From the NCBI GenBank assembly GCA_023014365.1, contig JAEBUN010000048.1:1-64000 (forward strand): DNA of 64,000 bases. Direction: 5' to 3'. The stretch comes from Lepiota brunneoincarnata (taxonomy: Eukaryota; Basidiomycota; Agaricomycetes; Agaricales; Agaricaceae). Numbering within the stretch: position 1 is the stretch's first letter; every line of letters begins with the position of its first letter. A model generated the notes under the pieces. That model saw nothing but the letters and a program-made list of their open reading frames with translations, was not told the origin of the DNA and did not search any database. Below are positions 10,119 through 20,447 of the stretch, piece after piece. The translations under genes and the position numbers were made by a program.

Positions 10119-10384
10119 AGCGCTTTGAATTGGCAGGGATTGTCCTTTCATTGTTGCACCGTATGGCTAAGATAACTTCAACGGCTGTTCATAAACCTCT
10201 AAAAACACTACTCTCTTGAATTTCGCTGTCAGAACGCACCCCCAGAACACCCTAAAAGACAAAACTGTTCATTATCTATCTCATTCCACTTGTATTAGCT
10301 TAAGCTTATTGAATTGCGGCTAAGCTTAGTGAAAACAAGCCCACTATCGATATTAAAACCTACGAAAGTTTCTCCACCTTTTCA

Positions 10385-10705
10385 GCGCGTGTTGTGTCCT
10401 CTAGCTTGGTCAGCCTGGAGGCGAACCGCGTCGCTTACAAGGCTTTGGAGTTTCACCACCGCCATGTAGTTTACCAATTTGTCCAGGAGATGCAAGCTAC
10501 CAGGACTGCCTTGGATGGTAACGACGTGGCTTTTGTAGAGATGGGTATGGCTGACTCCCTTGATGACATCCGGGCGTTCTTTGAGTTCGCCAACAACTTT
10601 CTGGGGGTCCCGACATACAAGGAATTCAAGGAGCTCAAATCGCTTCTCTTCCTCGCTTTCCTGATGACTCAGGATCCAGAGTCTGTTCTAGAAGACCTTG
10701 AGTGA
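10385..10705 (+). pseudogene. Last exon of antisense gene 1 (copy B, truncated)
   Basis: The C-terminal exon (VVSSSLVSLEANRVAYKA... to LEDLE, stop at 10705) matches the final exon in copies A and C. The zinc-cluster exons are missing because copy A's LTR replaces them at 10385. Unlike copy A, this exon keeps GAG where copy A has TAG. Confidence 0.7.
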
Positions 10706-10883
10706 TCTCTGCGCCTATTTTTCTTCTGGGATGTAGTATATAATCTTGTCATGTATATACATCCCAATAGTCATCTTGTTGTTCCTTGTCTCCTACTGAG
10801 TTAAGCTAAACTGTTTCTGACTTTCTTGTCATCTCCTAAAGCTAAGCTAAAGACCTCCTGGGAGACTCCTAAGCTAGTTTAGG

Positions 10884-11162
10884 TTGCCAGTCACTTATAT
10901 ACTTATTATATGCCTCTCTGATCTATCAGTGATGTTGATTGACATCTCAGCGTGCCATGACCCGCAATGCATAGTGACCCGGTCATCCATTCTGGTTTTC
11001 TTACAAGCCCAGACCCGAACCAGCCTGTACATGGTGTTTGCCGCGAAAAAGGTCGCGTCAAACAAAACTGAAGCGCCACTTGCGCCACTTGGGGCCCATC
11101 TCCCCCTAGCCAAATTGAAATCAGTGCCCTCACTGTTCCATCAGAATCCCTGTGCACACTGA
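10884..11162 (+). CDS. Short conserved ORF between antisense genes (copy B)
   Basis: Counterpart of the 92-codon ORF at 6307-6585 with a few substitutions. Coding status is as uncertain as there. Confidence 0.25.
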   Translation: MPVTYILIICLSDLSVMLIDISACHDPQCIVTRSSILVFLQAQTRTSLYMVFAAKKVASNKTEAPLAPLGAHLPLAKLKSVPSLFHQNPCAH

Positions 11163-11371
11163 TAACCACAAGACCCTGGCAACCGTGGTTCAGCTAGTCT
11201 GTCGAAGGCTGGCTACTCAAGATTACAGGTTTCCTAGGCCTCTTAGGTCATAAGCTTAGGGTGGAGGGTGCTTTTCATCCCCTTGTCATGATTTGTCATC
11301 ACTGCCCCCAGCCTTTTCTTATAAAAGTGAGGGAGCGACGCCTCATTCTAGCAGACATTCTTTGTAAGAAA

Positions 11372-11513
11372 ATGGCTTCATCTATCCCCAACCTTCAAGT
11401 TGAGCTCGACGATCTCATCAGCAACGCCAAAGGTCGTTTTCAGCACCTGCTAAACGGTCAAGTCACTCATCCCCTCGTCGAGAAGGCTCTCCTTGCATTC
11501 GATGCCCCTGGGG
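11372..11513 (+). pseudogene. Exon 1 of antisense gene 2 (copy B), cut by element D
   Basis: ATG at 11372 opens MASSIPNLQVELDDL and the exon runs to GCCCCTGGGG. In copy A this is exactly the exon-1 end followed by the GTATGT donor. Element D inserted here and duplicated TGGGG, so exon 1 is separated from its intron, which resumes at 19687. Confidence 0.75.
11509..11513. repeat. Target-site duplication of element D, left
   Basis: TGGGG is repeated at 19687-19691. Copies A and C show the uninterrupted sequence CCCCTGGGGTATGTC. Confidence 0.95.
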
Positions 11514-11900
11514 TGTTATCAGAAACCACATCAGAAGGACAGTTACTTTTAGCTCACATTCCCATGTCACTATGAAACTATCAGTAGTGTACATCAGAAG
11601 GACTATTCTTAGTATACACCTCATGTTTTCTTATCTCTGACTCATAGTTACCCCGGTCCGAACCATTATAGTAGGAGTACAGCCACACTTAGGAGTATAT
11701 AAGGATACCGTACAATACCCTTGTATCCTTATCTTAGTGTTATACAGTTCTTGCCTCCTATATCTCTTTGCCCTTAAACCGGCTGGACTATAGTGCTACG
11801 TCGTCTCCAAGTCATGCCTAGTAGGACAAGACCAAGTCTGTATAGACATCTTGCCACGAACACCGTGCTACTCAAGAGTGAACCCCTAACCCGGGTAACA
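11514..11900 (+). repeat. 5' LTR of element D
   Basis: TGTTATCAGAAACC to GGGTAACA, 387 bp. TATATAAG at 11696-11703 is the likely TATA box. A start near 11730 would begin the transcript with TATCTTAGTGTT. Confidence 0.93.
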
Positions 11901-11901
11901 A

Positions 11902-11913
11902 AACACTAAGATA
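11902..11913 (+). other. Self-priming primer-binding site of element D
   Basis: AACACTAAGATA begins 2 nt after the LTR. It is the exact reverse complement of TATCTTAGTGTT at 11730-11741, which lies about 34 bp after the TATA box at the expected transcript start. No TGG of a tRNA-type site adjoins the LTR. Tf1/sushi-group chromoviruses prime in this way from the first bases of their own RNA. Confidence 0.7.
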
Positions 11914-12249
11914 CTCTGCTGCTTATCTCTTGCTCGCCCTCTACCCTGCTCTGCTCTGCCGACGTACTGAACGCGTCGAGATACCCTGGTCATTCAAAAA
12001 TGACGTACGAAAGAAAACCGCCTCTCTGTGTAGCCATTGCTACGTCCCTCAACCTCTCTCCACCAGAAGATCTGGCTTACCTACTCATCTTCGTTTTCAC
12101 TTCTACCGCCACCCTCATTGCCTACCAAATCATCACCCTAGAACTCGAACGCATCACGTGCCCCTGCCACTGCTGTGTTGTCAGATCGTGGAACCTATAT
12201 TCAGGAATATCCATAATCGCCACCCAATTCTTCATACTTCTAGCGATAA

Positions 12250-12890
12250 TTGATCGCTAGACAAATATCACCACGCCTCCAAAGAAATTCTCGGCCTGAG
12301 AATCCCCATCACCCCCTCCTCCCAAATCAAGAAACAGAATCTCAGGATCAGGAACCCAAAATCCAGATCCCAGAAGAAACCCTATCCCCACTCAGACACC
12401 ATCCCCGTTCTATCCTCCATCCCCATTTGATTCACCTAAACCACGTGCATCAACATCCACCCAACTAGTCCCAACAACATCATCAAGTTTCTCAGCCGCA
12501 TTAGCCGAAAAACAAAGACAACATGAAGAACAAGAAAAACGCGATATCAGTCGCAAACCAACTCTCACCATTTGAACTTAAAAGACTTCAACAAGCCGTA
12601 CAGCAACCAAGAGAACTCACAGGTTCTGAAGAGAATCTCCTATCGAGACACGAAGCCTTCGTCAAACTCAACTGAGGGAAAACTCCCATAGATAACGATT
12701 CCAACGTCTACATAACAGACAACAACCAATCAGATCCCGATCCACAATCACCCGCACTACCCACGTCAATAACACCCTTAGCCCTACCAGCTCCTCCTTT
12801 ACGACCAACACAACCACCATCACCACCACCGCCGCCGCCACCCTGGACAACTACAAATAATGGCTGCCGCAACTACCCCAAAGGAGTTAG
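12250..12890 (+). pseudogene. Upstream ORF of element D (before gag)
   Basis: A degraded coding stretch lies ahead of the gag ATG in another frame. Readable parts include SSFSAALAEKQRQHEEQEKR, then PFELKRLQQAVQQP, then a proline-rich end. A CGA to TGA stop lies near 12674 and a shift near 12572. It overlaps the gag start at 12860, which would fit a gag N-terminal extension joined by frameshift, or a separate leader protein. Function is unknown. Confidence 0.5.
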
Positions 12891-14050
12891 GACTCCTCAA
12901 ACCCATCGCCTTCGATGGAACTAGAAGACTATTCGAAGATTGGATCTTCCAATGTGAAGTTTACGTGCTCGCTAATGCGACCACTTACAACACCGACCTC
13001 GCTAGGACCCTATTCGTCCTTTCGACGATGCAATCAGGAGATGCCTGAGCCTGGGCTAGACAATACCTCCACGAGAGAAATGCCCAAACTCAACAAGGGC
13101 AACCCATAGCCATGGAGTCATGGGACAACTTCACCGCTCGACTTAGAGCCAACTTCACCCCAGCAGACAAACATGCATACGTGCATACCAGACTTCAAAC
13201 CCTGCACCAAGCAGGCAAACCAATGACTGAATTCAACGCTCAGTTCAAAGAACTCGTCTGCCAATCCGGACTAAACAAAGATCGCACATTGATTGATCTA
13301 TACCGCAAGGCAATCAACCGTCGCATTGCCATGAAAATCAACGAATCAGAGAACCCTCCAACAACTATCACTGCTTGGTACACCCGAGCCAATAAACTCG
13401 ACAACAATTTCCACCGAATCAATGCCCTCTATGGCACCCCCAGAAATACATTTCCCCAGAGGAACCAATACCAACCCAACCGCGGACCAAGCCATCCAAA
13501 CAACAATGTACCCTACACACAATTCTACCAAAGGAGCAACACTCCACGATTCACTCCATGCGACCCACATGCCATGGAAGTAGACCATGTCACAATAGAA
13601 GAAGGATTCGAAGATCCTTATCCCGAAATCCCACAACCGGAATATACTGAAGAAAACTCCGCACAAGAACCGTTGGAATTAGATGCTGTTGTCACCGGAC
13701 AACAAATGAAATCATACCAAAACCAGGAATGCTTCCGATGTGGAGCCAAAGATCATTGGGTCAGCAAATGCCCTCAACCACCGCCAACTAGACACTTCCC
13801 AGGAATGCGCACCAATCCTCCTTGCCCTGCGAGAAACCCCAACCGTCCCTTTCCTGGACAACAAAACACTCGTCCCAGATTTCCAAACTGGAACACCCAA
13901 CAATCACTGCAACGCAAGTATTCCCTTGCCGTCGCAGAAGTCGCATCTCAGATGCGCCAAATGGTCGATGATCTCGATCCTGAACTCCAACAAGAACTCC
14001 ACTCCGCGCTAGCCGAGGATCCGGAGATGCGTCCATTCCAGGATTTTTAA
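12860..14050 (+). pseudogene. Gag of element D
   Basis: A 396-codon frame from ATG 12860 with one in-frame TGA at 13046-13048; the related fragment at 37423 has CAA there. It has the Retrotrans_gag capsid region (WDNFTARLRANFTPAD, then MTEFNAQFKELV) and a CCHC zinc knuckle (C-X2-C-X4-H-X4-C, about 13735-13775). It ends in TAA at 14048-14050. It would form the virus-like particle and package the RNA. The pol frame starts about 180 bp later in another frame. Confidence 0.88.
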
Positions 14051-14226
14051 AAAGGAATGCTGTCGACCGATGTGCCCCTGCACATTCCAGAATTCAGAAG
14101 GACATTTCGTACTCTCACTCCCAGAAAGACATTTTCTCAATAAACTCTGTACAATTATGACTATCCCCAAATAAATGATCCCTTTTCTTACCCATCGAGA
14201 TTTGGAGTGAATGGACATCAAAACCC

Positions 14227-15795
14227 ATGGCCATCACTGCCCTGATAGACTCAGGAGCCCAAGGGAATTTCATCTCCCACAAGGTCGTTGAACGACATGG
14301 TTATCAAACAAAACGGCTGGACCAACCAATCCCACTCAGTAACGTTGACGGAACTGACAATCAACATGGCAAGATCCATGAATACATTGAAATCAGAACC
14401 ATCATCAATGGAAGAGATTGCATGCTAGAAGCATATGTTACAAACACTGGTGAGAAAGATCTCATCATCGGATTCCCATGGTTGGAACAATACAATCCCA
14501 ACATCAACTGGAAAACCAAGACATTCTCTTGGGAACCCCAAATCGATCACCAAGACTTTTCCAAACTCCTCAGAACCCTACAACGACCTGTTGAACTCAA
14601 CTCCATCGCCATGGACATAATGGCTGGAAAAACCTTTCAACCCGAGGAAAACCCCGAAGAATACGTCAACCTATCAAACGTTGACCTCGATACCTTCTCT
14701 CTGGAAAGAGAGATGAACCCGATGCTTCTAACCCCATTAGAAGTAAACGCCAAAGCGACACATGCCACAAACCTCCACAATGAGCAATACAACCCGACAA
14801 AATCAGCAAACCAAAAAGGAAAACAACCAGAATCAAACAAAGAACCACCCGAGATTCCTCGAAGATTCGCCTGATGGGCTAAAATATTCAACAAGAAAGC
14901 CTCTGAGTGATTCCCACCACCAAGAACGTTTGATCATGAAATTGAACTAAAACCAACATTCGAAGCAAAATCGATGAAACCTTATCAAGTGGCACCTGCC
15001 AAAGAAAAAGCACTGAAGGAATTCATAGATGAAAACCTCCAAAAAGGCTACATCTGCCCCTCAAAATCCCCTATGGCATCACCCTTCTTTTTCGTTGCCA
15101 AGAAAGGAGGAGACCTCCGACCCTGCCAAGACTATCGTTATCTAAATGATCATACCGTCAAAAACGCCTACCCAATCCCCATGATTTCCTCTATCATGGA
15201 TAAACTCAAAGGAGCTAAGTATTTCACCAAACTCGACGTCCGCCTAGGATACAATAACATCAGAATCAAAGATGGCAATCAATGGAAAGCAGCATTCAAG
15301 ACTCCCACGGGTCTTTTCGAACCGACTGTCATGTTTTTCGGACTTTGCAACAGTCCCGCAACGTTCCAACATATGATGGACATGTTATTCTCCGAAATAA
15401 TGGAGAAAGGAGGAATCATCATCTATATGGATGACATCCTAATCTACAGTAAAACCCAGGAAGAAACCGACAGGCTCACAGAAAAAGTACTGCAAATCCT
15501 GCAGGAAAACAACCTCTACCTCAAAACAGAGAAATGCGAATTCAACAAACAACGACTCGAATATCTCGGCATGATCATCACACCAGATGAGATCAAAATG
15601 GATCCCGGAAAACTCAAGGGAATAGAAGACTGGCCAGTGCCAAAAACAGTCCAACACATTCAGAAATTCCTCGGATTTTGGAACTTCTACCGGAAGTTCA
15701 TCCGCAGCTACTCCCACCACACCAAACCCCTGAACCAACTCCTTTCAAAATCGAACAAATTCGAATGGAAAGAAGAACAACAGAAAGCAGTTTGA
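14227..15795 (+). pseudogene. Protease and reverse transcriptase of element D pol
   Basis: The protease opens with the catalytic ALIDSGAQGNF, then IIGFPWL. The RT follows in the same frame after two stops at about 14872 and 14908, both consistent with CGA to TGA (readable across them as WAKIFNKKAS). RT motifs are PLPSP-like fingers (KSPMASPFFFVAKKGG), LDVRLGYNNIRI, GLCNSPATFQ and the catalytic YMDD at about 15426. The frame is lost at 15793 by a missing base after QQKAV. The ATG start is nominal; pol may be translated as a fusion. Confidence 0.9.
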
Positions 15796-16434
15796 AACAC
15801 TCAAGAACGAATTCTTAAAGGAACCGGTACTCCTCATGCCCGACTCCACAAAACCCTTCGAAATAGAAGCCGATGCTTCCAAATTCACATCAGGAGCGGT
15901 CCTGTACCAACATGACATCAACGGAATACGGAAACCCGTATCATTCTATTCAAAGACGTTTGGACCAGCGGAACGCAATTACAACATCTATGACAGGGAA
16001 CTCCTCACTATTATCCGAGCCCTCGAAGAATGGCGCCACTACCTCCTTGGCAGCCCCCATACCATCCGTATCAGAACTGGACCACCAAAACCTCACATAC
16101 TGGCGTAAACCCCAGAAAATCAATCGCCGACAAGCACAATGGGTACAGACCCTCACTGACTACAACTTCAAATTAGAACACGTCCCAGGATCAAAAATTC
16201 CTGCACCAGACGCTCTATCAAGATGCCCAGACCACATCCCTGATGAGGATAACGACAACGAAGACATCACCATGCTTCCAAACAACCTCTTTGTCGCCGC
16301 AACCGACATAGAAGATCAAAACTTGATCACAGTACTCCCAGAACACCTCTTTATCACCACCATCGATATGGAGCTCCAAGGAAGAATCACGGAATCACCA
16401 AAATACGATGCTAGAACCACCTGAAGCGTTCAAA
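15793..16434 (+). pseudogene. RNase H domain and linker of element D pol
   Basis: After the frame change the RNase H fold is readable: [16 protein letters not shown] carries the first acidic residue and [15 protein letters not shown] the second. A further frameshift near 16075 moves to the frame containing the third-region LEHVPGSKIPAPDALSR and an acidic linker (PDEDNDNED). A stop follows at about 16422. The domain would remove the RNA strand during cDNA synthesis. Confidence 0.85.
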
Positions 16435-17230
16435 CTCCTGAAAGAAGCCCACCCTAACGCTGCCAATAAAGACTTCAGAACAATTCCAATCCCAAATGGT
16501 TCACTCCTCACGTTCCAAGAACATGTCATCATTCCAGAAGATCTCCAACTCAGACGCGATGTCATCGCAAGATACCACGACCACCCTACACGTGGCCACC
16601 CTGGAGAACAGGAAACGTACCTGCCTCGCTAAGAAAGAAGTGTATTGGCCAGGGATGTCGACGTTCATAAAGAACTACGTCAAAGGCTGTCCAGAGTGTC
16701 AGCAACATAAAATCATACTGCAGACCGGATTGTGCACTGACCCAACCAATTCCTCCACCAGCATCTAAACGCCCATTTGCCCAGATCTCATGGGATCTTA
16801 TCACCGGTCTACCACCTAGCACCGGCCACAATGCGATATTGTCCGTGGTGGACCACGGCCTTACAAAGGGGGTAATTTTCATCCCAACCTCAGATCGATC
16901 GAACGCTGACGACATCGGATGACTATTAATAGAAAAAGTCTTCACCAGATTCGGACTACCCAACAAAATCATATCAGATTGAGACCCCAGATTCGCTGCC
17001 AACTCCCTCCAACAACTAGCCAAATGACTAAACATCCAACAAGCATTCTCAACTGCATAGCACCCCCAGACAGACGGCTCTACCGAACGATACAATCAAG
17101 AAATCGAAACCTATCTTGCCATATATTGCACCAGAAACCCTCTTGACTGGTCAGAAACCCTCCCTATCGCCGAATTTGCACACAACTCCAAGATACATGC
17201 CTCAAGGCAGAAATCCCCATTTGAACTAAT
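16408..17230 (+). pseudogene. Integrase N-terminus and catalytic core of element D
   Basis: The HHCC zinc finger is split across frames (YHDHPTRGHPG, then CPECQQHK). The core reads ISWDLITGLPP, then a broken KIISD-DPRF box, then HPQTDGSTERYNQEIE with the catalytic Glu. Stops interrupt SD-DP (CGA to TGA), LAK-LN and TA-HPQ, and there are small shifts near 16610 and 16735. The integrase cannot be made in one piece. Confidence 0.85.
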
Positions 17231-17891
17231 CATGGGATACAACCCTCCGCCGATACCCATGGTAATGGAAACATCGAACTTTCCATCAGTAGACAAACAC
17301 ATCAGACTCCTTGATGATGCTAGAAAAGAAGCACACGTGGCACATCAACTCTCCACCGATATTATGAAACAAAGAACCAGAACAACTGTCAAACCCCTTG
17401 AAACATGTCAAAAAGTATGGCTAGAAGCCAAGAACCTCAAACTTCCCTTCATGTCCAACAAAATATCCCCAAAACGACTAGGACCCTTCCTTATCACAGA
17501 AGTCTTATCGCCACTCACCTACAAGCTAAAACTCCCGATCAAATGGAAGATACATCCAATATTCCACAGAAACCTTCTAACTCCATACACCGAAACAGAA
17601 GCATACGGATCTCATCCGACTCCACCACCACCAGACATCATCAATGAAGAAGAGGAATACAAAATAGAAGCCATTCTAAATCACCGCCAATACCGTGGAA
17701 AACTCCAATACTACGTCAAATGGAAAGGATACTCCCACACGGAGAACGAATGGATCACCGATGAAACACTTCATACAAATGCCGAAGAATACTTAAACAA
17801 GTATAAAGAAGCTCATGGAATCCTCCAGAAAGAACAGGAACCCACCAGAACCAACCAAAGACAACTTTGCTCCCACACTAAACGTACTTAA
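17231..17891 (+). pseudogene. Integrase C-terminus with chromodomain (element D)
   Basis: An open stretch of 219 codons. It holds the GPY/F-like module (ISPKRLGPFLITEVLS) and a C-terminal chromodomain, EYKIEAILNHRQYRGKLQYY followed by VKWKGYSHTENEWI. The conserved aromatic residues (Y, W, W) that cage methylated lysine are present. Chromodomains on chromovirus integrases direct insertion to marked chromatin. The frame ends in TAA at 17891. Confidence 0.9.
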
Positions 17892-17994
17892 AAGATGCCC
17901 ATGAACCTCGACCTCACTCGCCCCCAAACTACTCCCCCTTTTTCAACAACACCTTCACCAACCTCCTCATCATCCTCCGTTGTCATTATAAACA

Positions 17995-19263
17995 ATGCAA
18001 GCGTCGAACATACTACACTTCAAACAACTCCCGTTCCGGCCCCATCTCCCTACACCCCCTCTCACACCTTCACTGCAACATATGCCTCCCTCAGGGACGA
18101 GACCCCCGACCCCAACAACACCCCAGAACCAACAGCCGCCCCAGCCGCCTCCCTTAGATACCATACAGCTGGAGTACAATCATATGGACCAGATCACCCT
18201 TCTGATGGAGATCTGCGCAAGGCTGCCACCGACGGAGCCTTTACGACTAAACTGGAACACACTTCAATTTCAAAATACGACCGACAACTCTGGTATGACT
18301 ATACCCACCACGTACGACAGACTAAGGCTCTCGCTACTGCGTACAATACGCAACGTGCCTGGGCAGAATCACTCGAGCGACTTCTCCGCTCAAGATCGGG
18401 CCTCATGTCCGAGGTGTCAAAGAACCTACCCAAATGAGATGAGGTACATACCTCGCAGCCCCCCACCGCAACCATCCCCACCACTACCATGACGACCACT
18501 GCCGCTATCATCACCACCGTCCCCAACAAGGGAAGAAAGCCCACCAGTATCAGAAATCCCTTCAGACTTCTCACCCCCACCAAGGACACCACCCACACTG
18601 TTGCCAGTAACAACGTCCCGATTCGGAACTCCCCCAACCCCATTCACCCATGAACCAACCCCCGAACCACCGGCAGATCAGTCTGCATCCAATGCAGACA
18701 CACAGGACACTGGGCCATGGATTGCCCCCAATTTGCCTGCCTCGGATGCAAGCAATATGCCCCAGGGCACTACTCATACGACTGCATCAAATATAGATGT
18801 CCCCATTGCGCTGTCTTCCAACCGTGCCATAAACGGACCGAATGCCCAAGTTGAAAGACTCAACACACCCCCTACTCCAGAAATCCTACAACCCGTCCCT
18901 CGACCATTCCCACAACTCACCATCGATACATCAACCTCACCCACGACGATTACTATGAGGAGTGCTACGATGACGTGGCCGAATCAAACATCACAGGAGA
19001 ACCATGCGGTTCCTTCTGAAGCAAACCAAATCACCCCACCAGAAGAAAGAATCGAAAGTCCCCATTTCAGACGCCTTCTATACGACATCTTTTACCCAGG
19101 ACAACCCCCATCCCCAGAAACCGCCACCATACTCGATCTTCACAGAACTCCCACTCCCACCTTCTCCCCCATCATTCCCCCCAGACCAGACTCCACTGAC
19201 CCACCACAGATCGATTACTATGAACCAAATTACCTAGCCAAGTACCCGGAAGAAGGAAACTAA
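17995..19263 (+). pseudogene. Downstream zinc-knuckle ORF of element D
   Basis: A coding region after pol, split across frames. The first part is proline-rich (from MQASNILHFKQL) and is open to 18492. A second frame, about 18675-18850, encodes a cysteine/histidine array. It contains a CCHC knuckle (CIQCRHTGHWAMDC), a second CLGC...H...C unit and two more C-X2-C pairs. A third frame, to 19263, is acidic and proline-rich, ending near the 3' LTR. A TGA near 18652 and frameshifts separate the parts. Chromovirus F has a matching region at 59543-61212. The gene is probably an RNA- or nucleic-acid-binding accessory protein; its role is unknown. Confidence 0.6.
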
Positions 19264-19300
19264 CGAGTTGTATGGAAAACAACTCTAGAAACGGACCTAA

Positions 19301-19686
19301 TGTTATCAGAAACCACATCAGAAGGACGGTTACTTTTAGCTCACATTCCCATGTCACTATGAAACTATCAGTAGTGTACATCAGAAGGACTATTCTTAGT
19401 ATATGCCTCATGTTTTCTTATCTCTGACTCATAGTTACCCTGGTCTAAACCAATATAGTAGGAGTACAGCCACACTTAGGAGTATATAAGGATACCGTAC
19501 AATACCTTGTATCCTTATCTTAGTGTTATACAGTTCTTGCCTCCTATATCTCTTTGCCCTTAAACCGGCTGGACTATAGTGCTACGTCGTCTCCAAGTCA
19601 CGCCTAGTAGGACGAGACCAAGTCTGTATAGACATCTTGCCACGAACACTGTGCTACTCAAGAGCGAACCCCTAACCTGGGTAACA
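19301..19686 (+). repeat. 3' LTR of element D
   Basis: A 386-bp copy of the 5' LTR with about a dozen differences, starting TGTTATCAGAAACC and ending GGGTAACA. The differences put the insertion well in the past. Confidence 0.93.
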
Positions 19687-20375
19687 TGGGGTATGTCTAT
19701 TCTTTCCATGCTTCTCTCACCGTTCCTCAATCATTTCTAGTCTGCTTATATTGAAGCATTATCGGAGGATAATGAGGCTATCAAGCTTCATGTCAACCAG
19801 GACTACGTCTTCCGTATCCGCAAGCTCTACAAAATTTACCAAAACAACTACCATTTGTCTTATGAGATGCCCACGATCTATAAGGCGCTCTCTGAGTTCT
19901 GTAGCCGCATTAATCGCATTTGCTCTGAAGAATCCCACAAAACCTGGACCGAAGAGGCTCAGAACCCATCGTCCATGACTGGCTCTCCTTCCTCTAACGT
20001 TGCCAAAGGCTCTGCTGTCCCCAAATGCATAAGCTTAGTGTTCTTTTGGCTCTAATCGTCTTCTCATGTATAAGCTTAGCCTCACAAGGGTTGCAAGGCC
20101 CCTGTCTCTGCTGCTGTTGTGGTAGACACCGATACCGAGCCTGCGGAGAGTATGAACAGTGCCTCCAACTCCCAAGCAACTGGTGCTGACACGGTAATCT
20201 AGCTGCTTCTCAACCTATTACATTGGCTGAGATCATCACTCGCCTTCAGGATATGATGGTCGACAAGGAGGTCTCTCAAGCTATTGTCAAAGAGGTTTGT
20301 GTAGTTCCGCCTTATCGCAAGCGTCGTTTGTCTACTTCTGCCATGGTGTGCCAGCTCCATCCCTTGCTTAAGCTT
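19687..20375 (+). pseudogene. Antisense gene 2 remainder (copy B)
   Basis: This continues exon 1 at 11372-11513 beyond element D. The TGGGG copy leads into GTATGT, the intron ends TTTCTAG at 19740, and exon 2 (SAYIEALSEDNEAIKLHVNQ) follows. The next donor, GTAAGC in copy A, is ATAAGC here (about 20030), so splicing is lost. Sequence from about 19906 on is identical to copy C in inverted orientation. As in copy C, the final exons found in copy A are missing. Confidence 0.65.
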
Positions 20376-20447
20376 AACGCTTTTACAGTCCCTAGGATAG
20401 TTTTCCTTCGATAAGTAGATAGTTCTGTCCACAATATCAGGTTTTTT

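Larger units (their letters stand above)
1..10384 (+). mobile_element. Family-1 Ty3/gypsy retrotransposon, copy A (5' cut by window)
   Basis: The order gag, protease, reverse transcriptase, integrase places it in Ty3/gypsy (Metaviridae). The 5' LTR and gag start lie left of the window. The 3' LTR is 9129-10384. A 4.4 kb stretch between pol and the LTR carries two genes on the opposite strand. Compared with copies B and C it has lost about 0.35 kb in the protease region (near 1350) and about 1.2 kb covering the end of RT and RNase H (near 3140). Several stops and two single-base frameshifts make it non-functional. At 10384 it abuts the antisense gene of copy B, so it probably inserted there. 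Confidence 0.9.
9129..10384 (+). repeat. 3' LTR of copy A
   Basis: This 1256-bp LTR starts TGATATG after the polypurine tract and ends CCTTTTCA. Both ends are fixed by comparison with the LTRs of copy B (27549-28822) and copy C, whose flanks diverge at the same bases. A TATA box (ATATAAATA, about 9908) marks the likely promoter. It holds two short conserved ORFs and a GACCAGA-type tandem array, plus TAAGCTTA palindromes near 9309, 9854, 10301 and 10320. Confidence 0.9.
11514..19686 (+). mobile_element. Element D: complete chromodomain Ty3/gypsy retrotransposon
   Basis: This 8.17 kb element has 387/386-bp LTRs and 5-bp target duplications. Its gene order is an upstream ORF, gag, pol (protease, RT, RNase H, integrase, chromodomain) and a downstream zinc-knuckle ORF. 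It is inserted into copy B of family 1. Stops and frameshifts are spread through every gene, so it is dead. It contains no TAAGCTTA palindrome that I could find, in sharp contrast to its family-1 host. It probably primed reverse transcription from its own 5' end. Confidence 0.95.

Noticed and set aside
12000..12260. 86-codon hydrophobic frame in the leader of element D
   Set aside because: Membrane-like composition but no partner in element F within the window and no start context; probably leader sequence.
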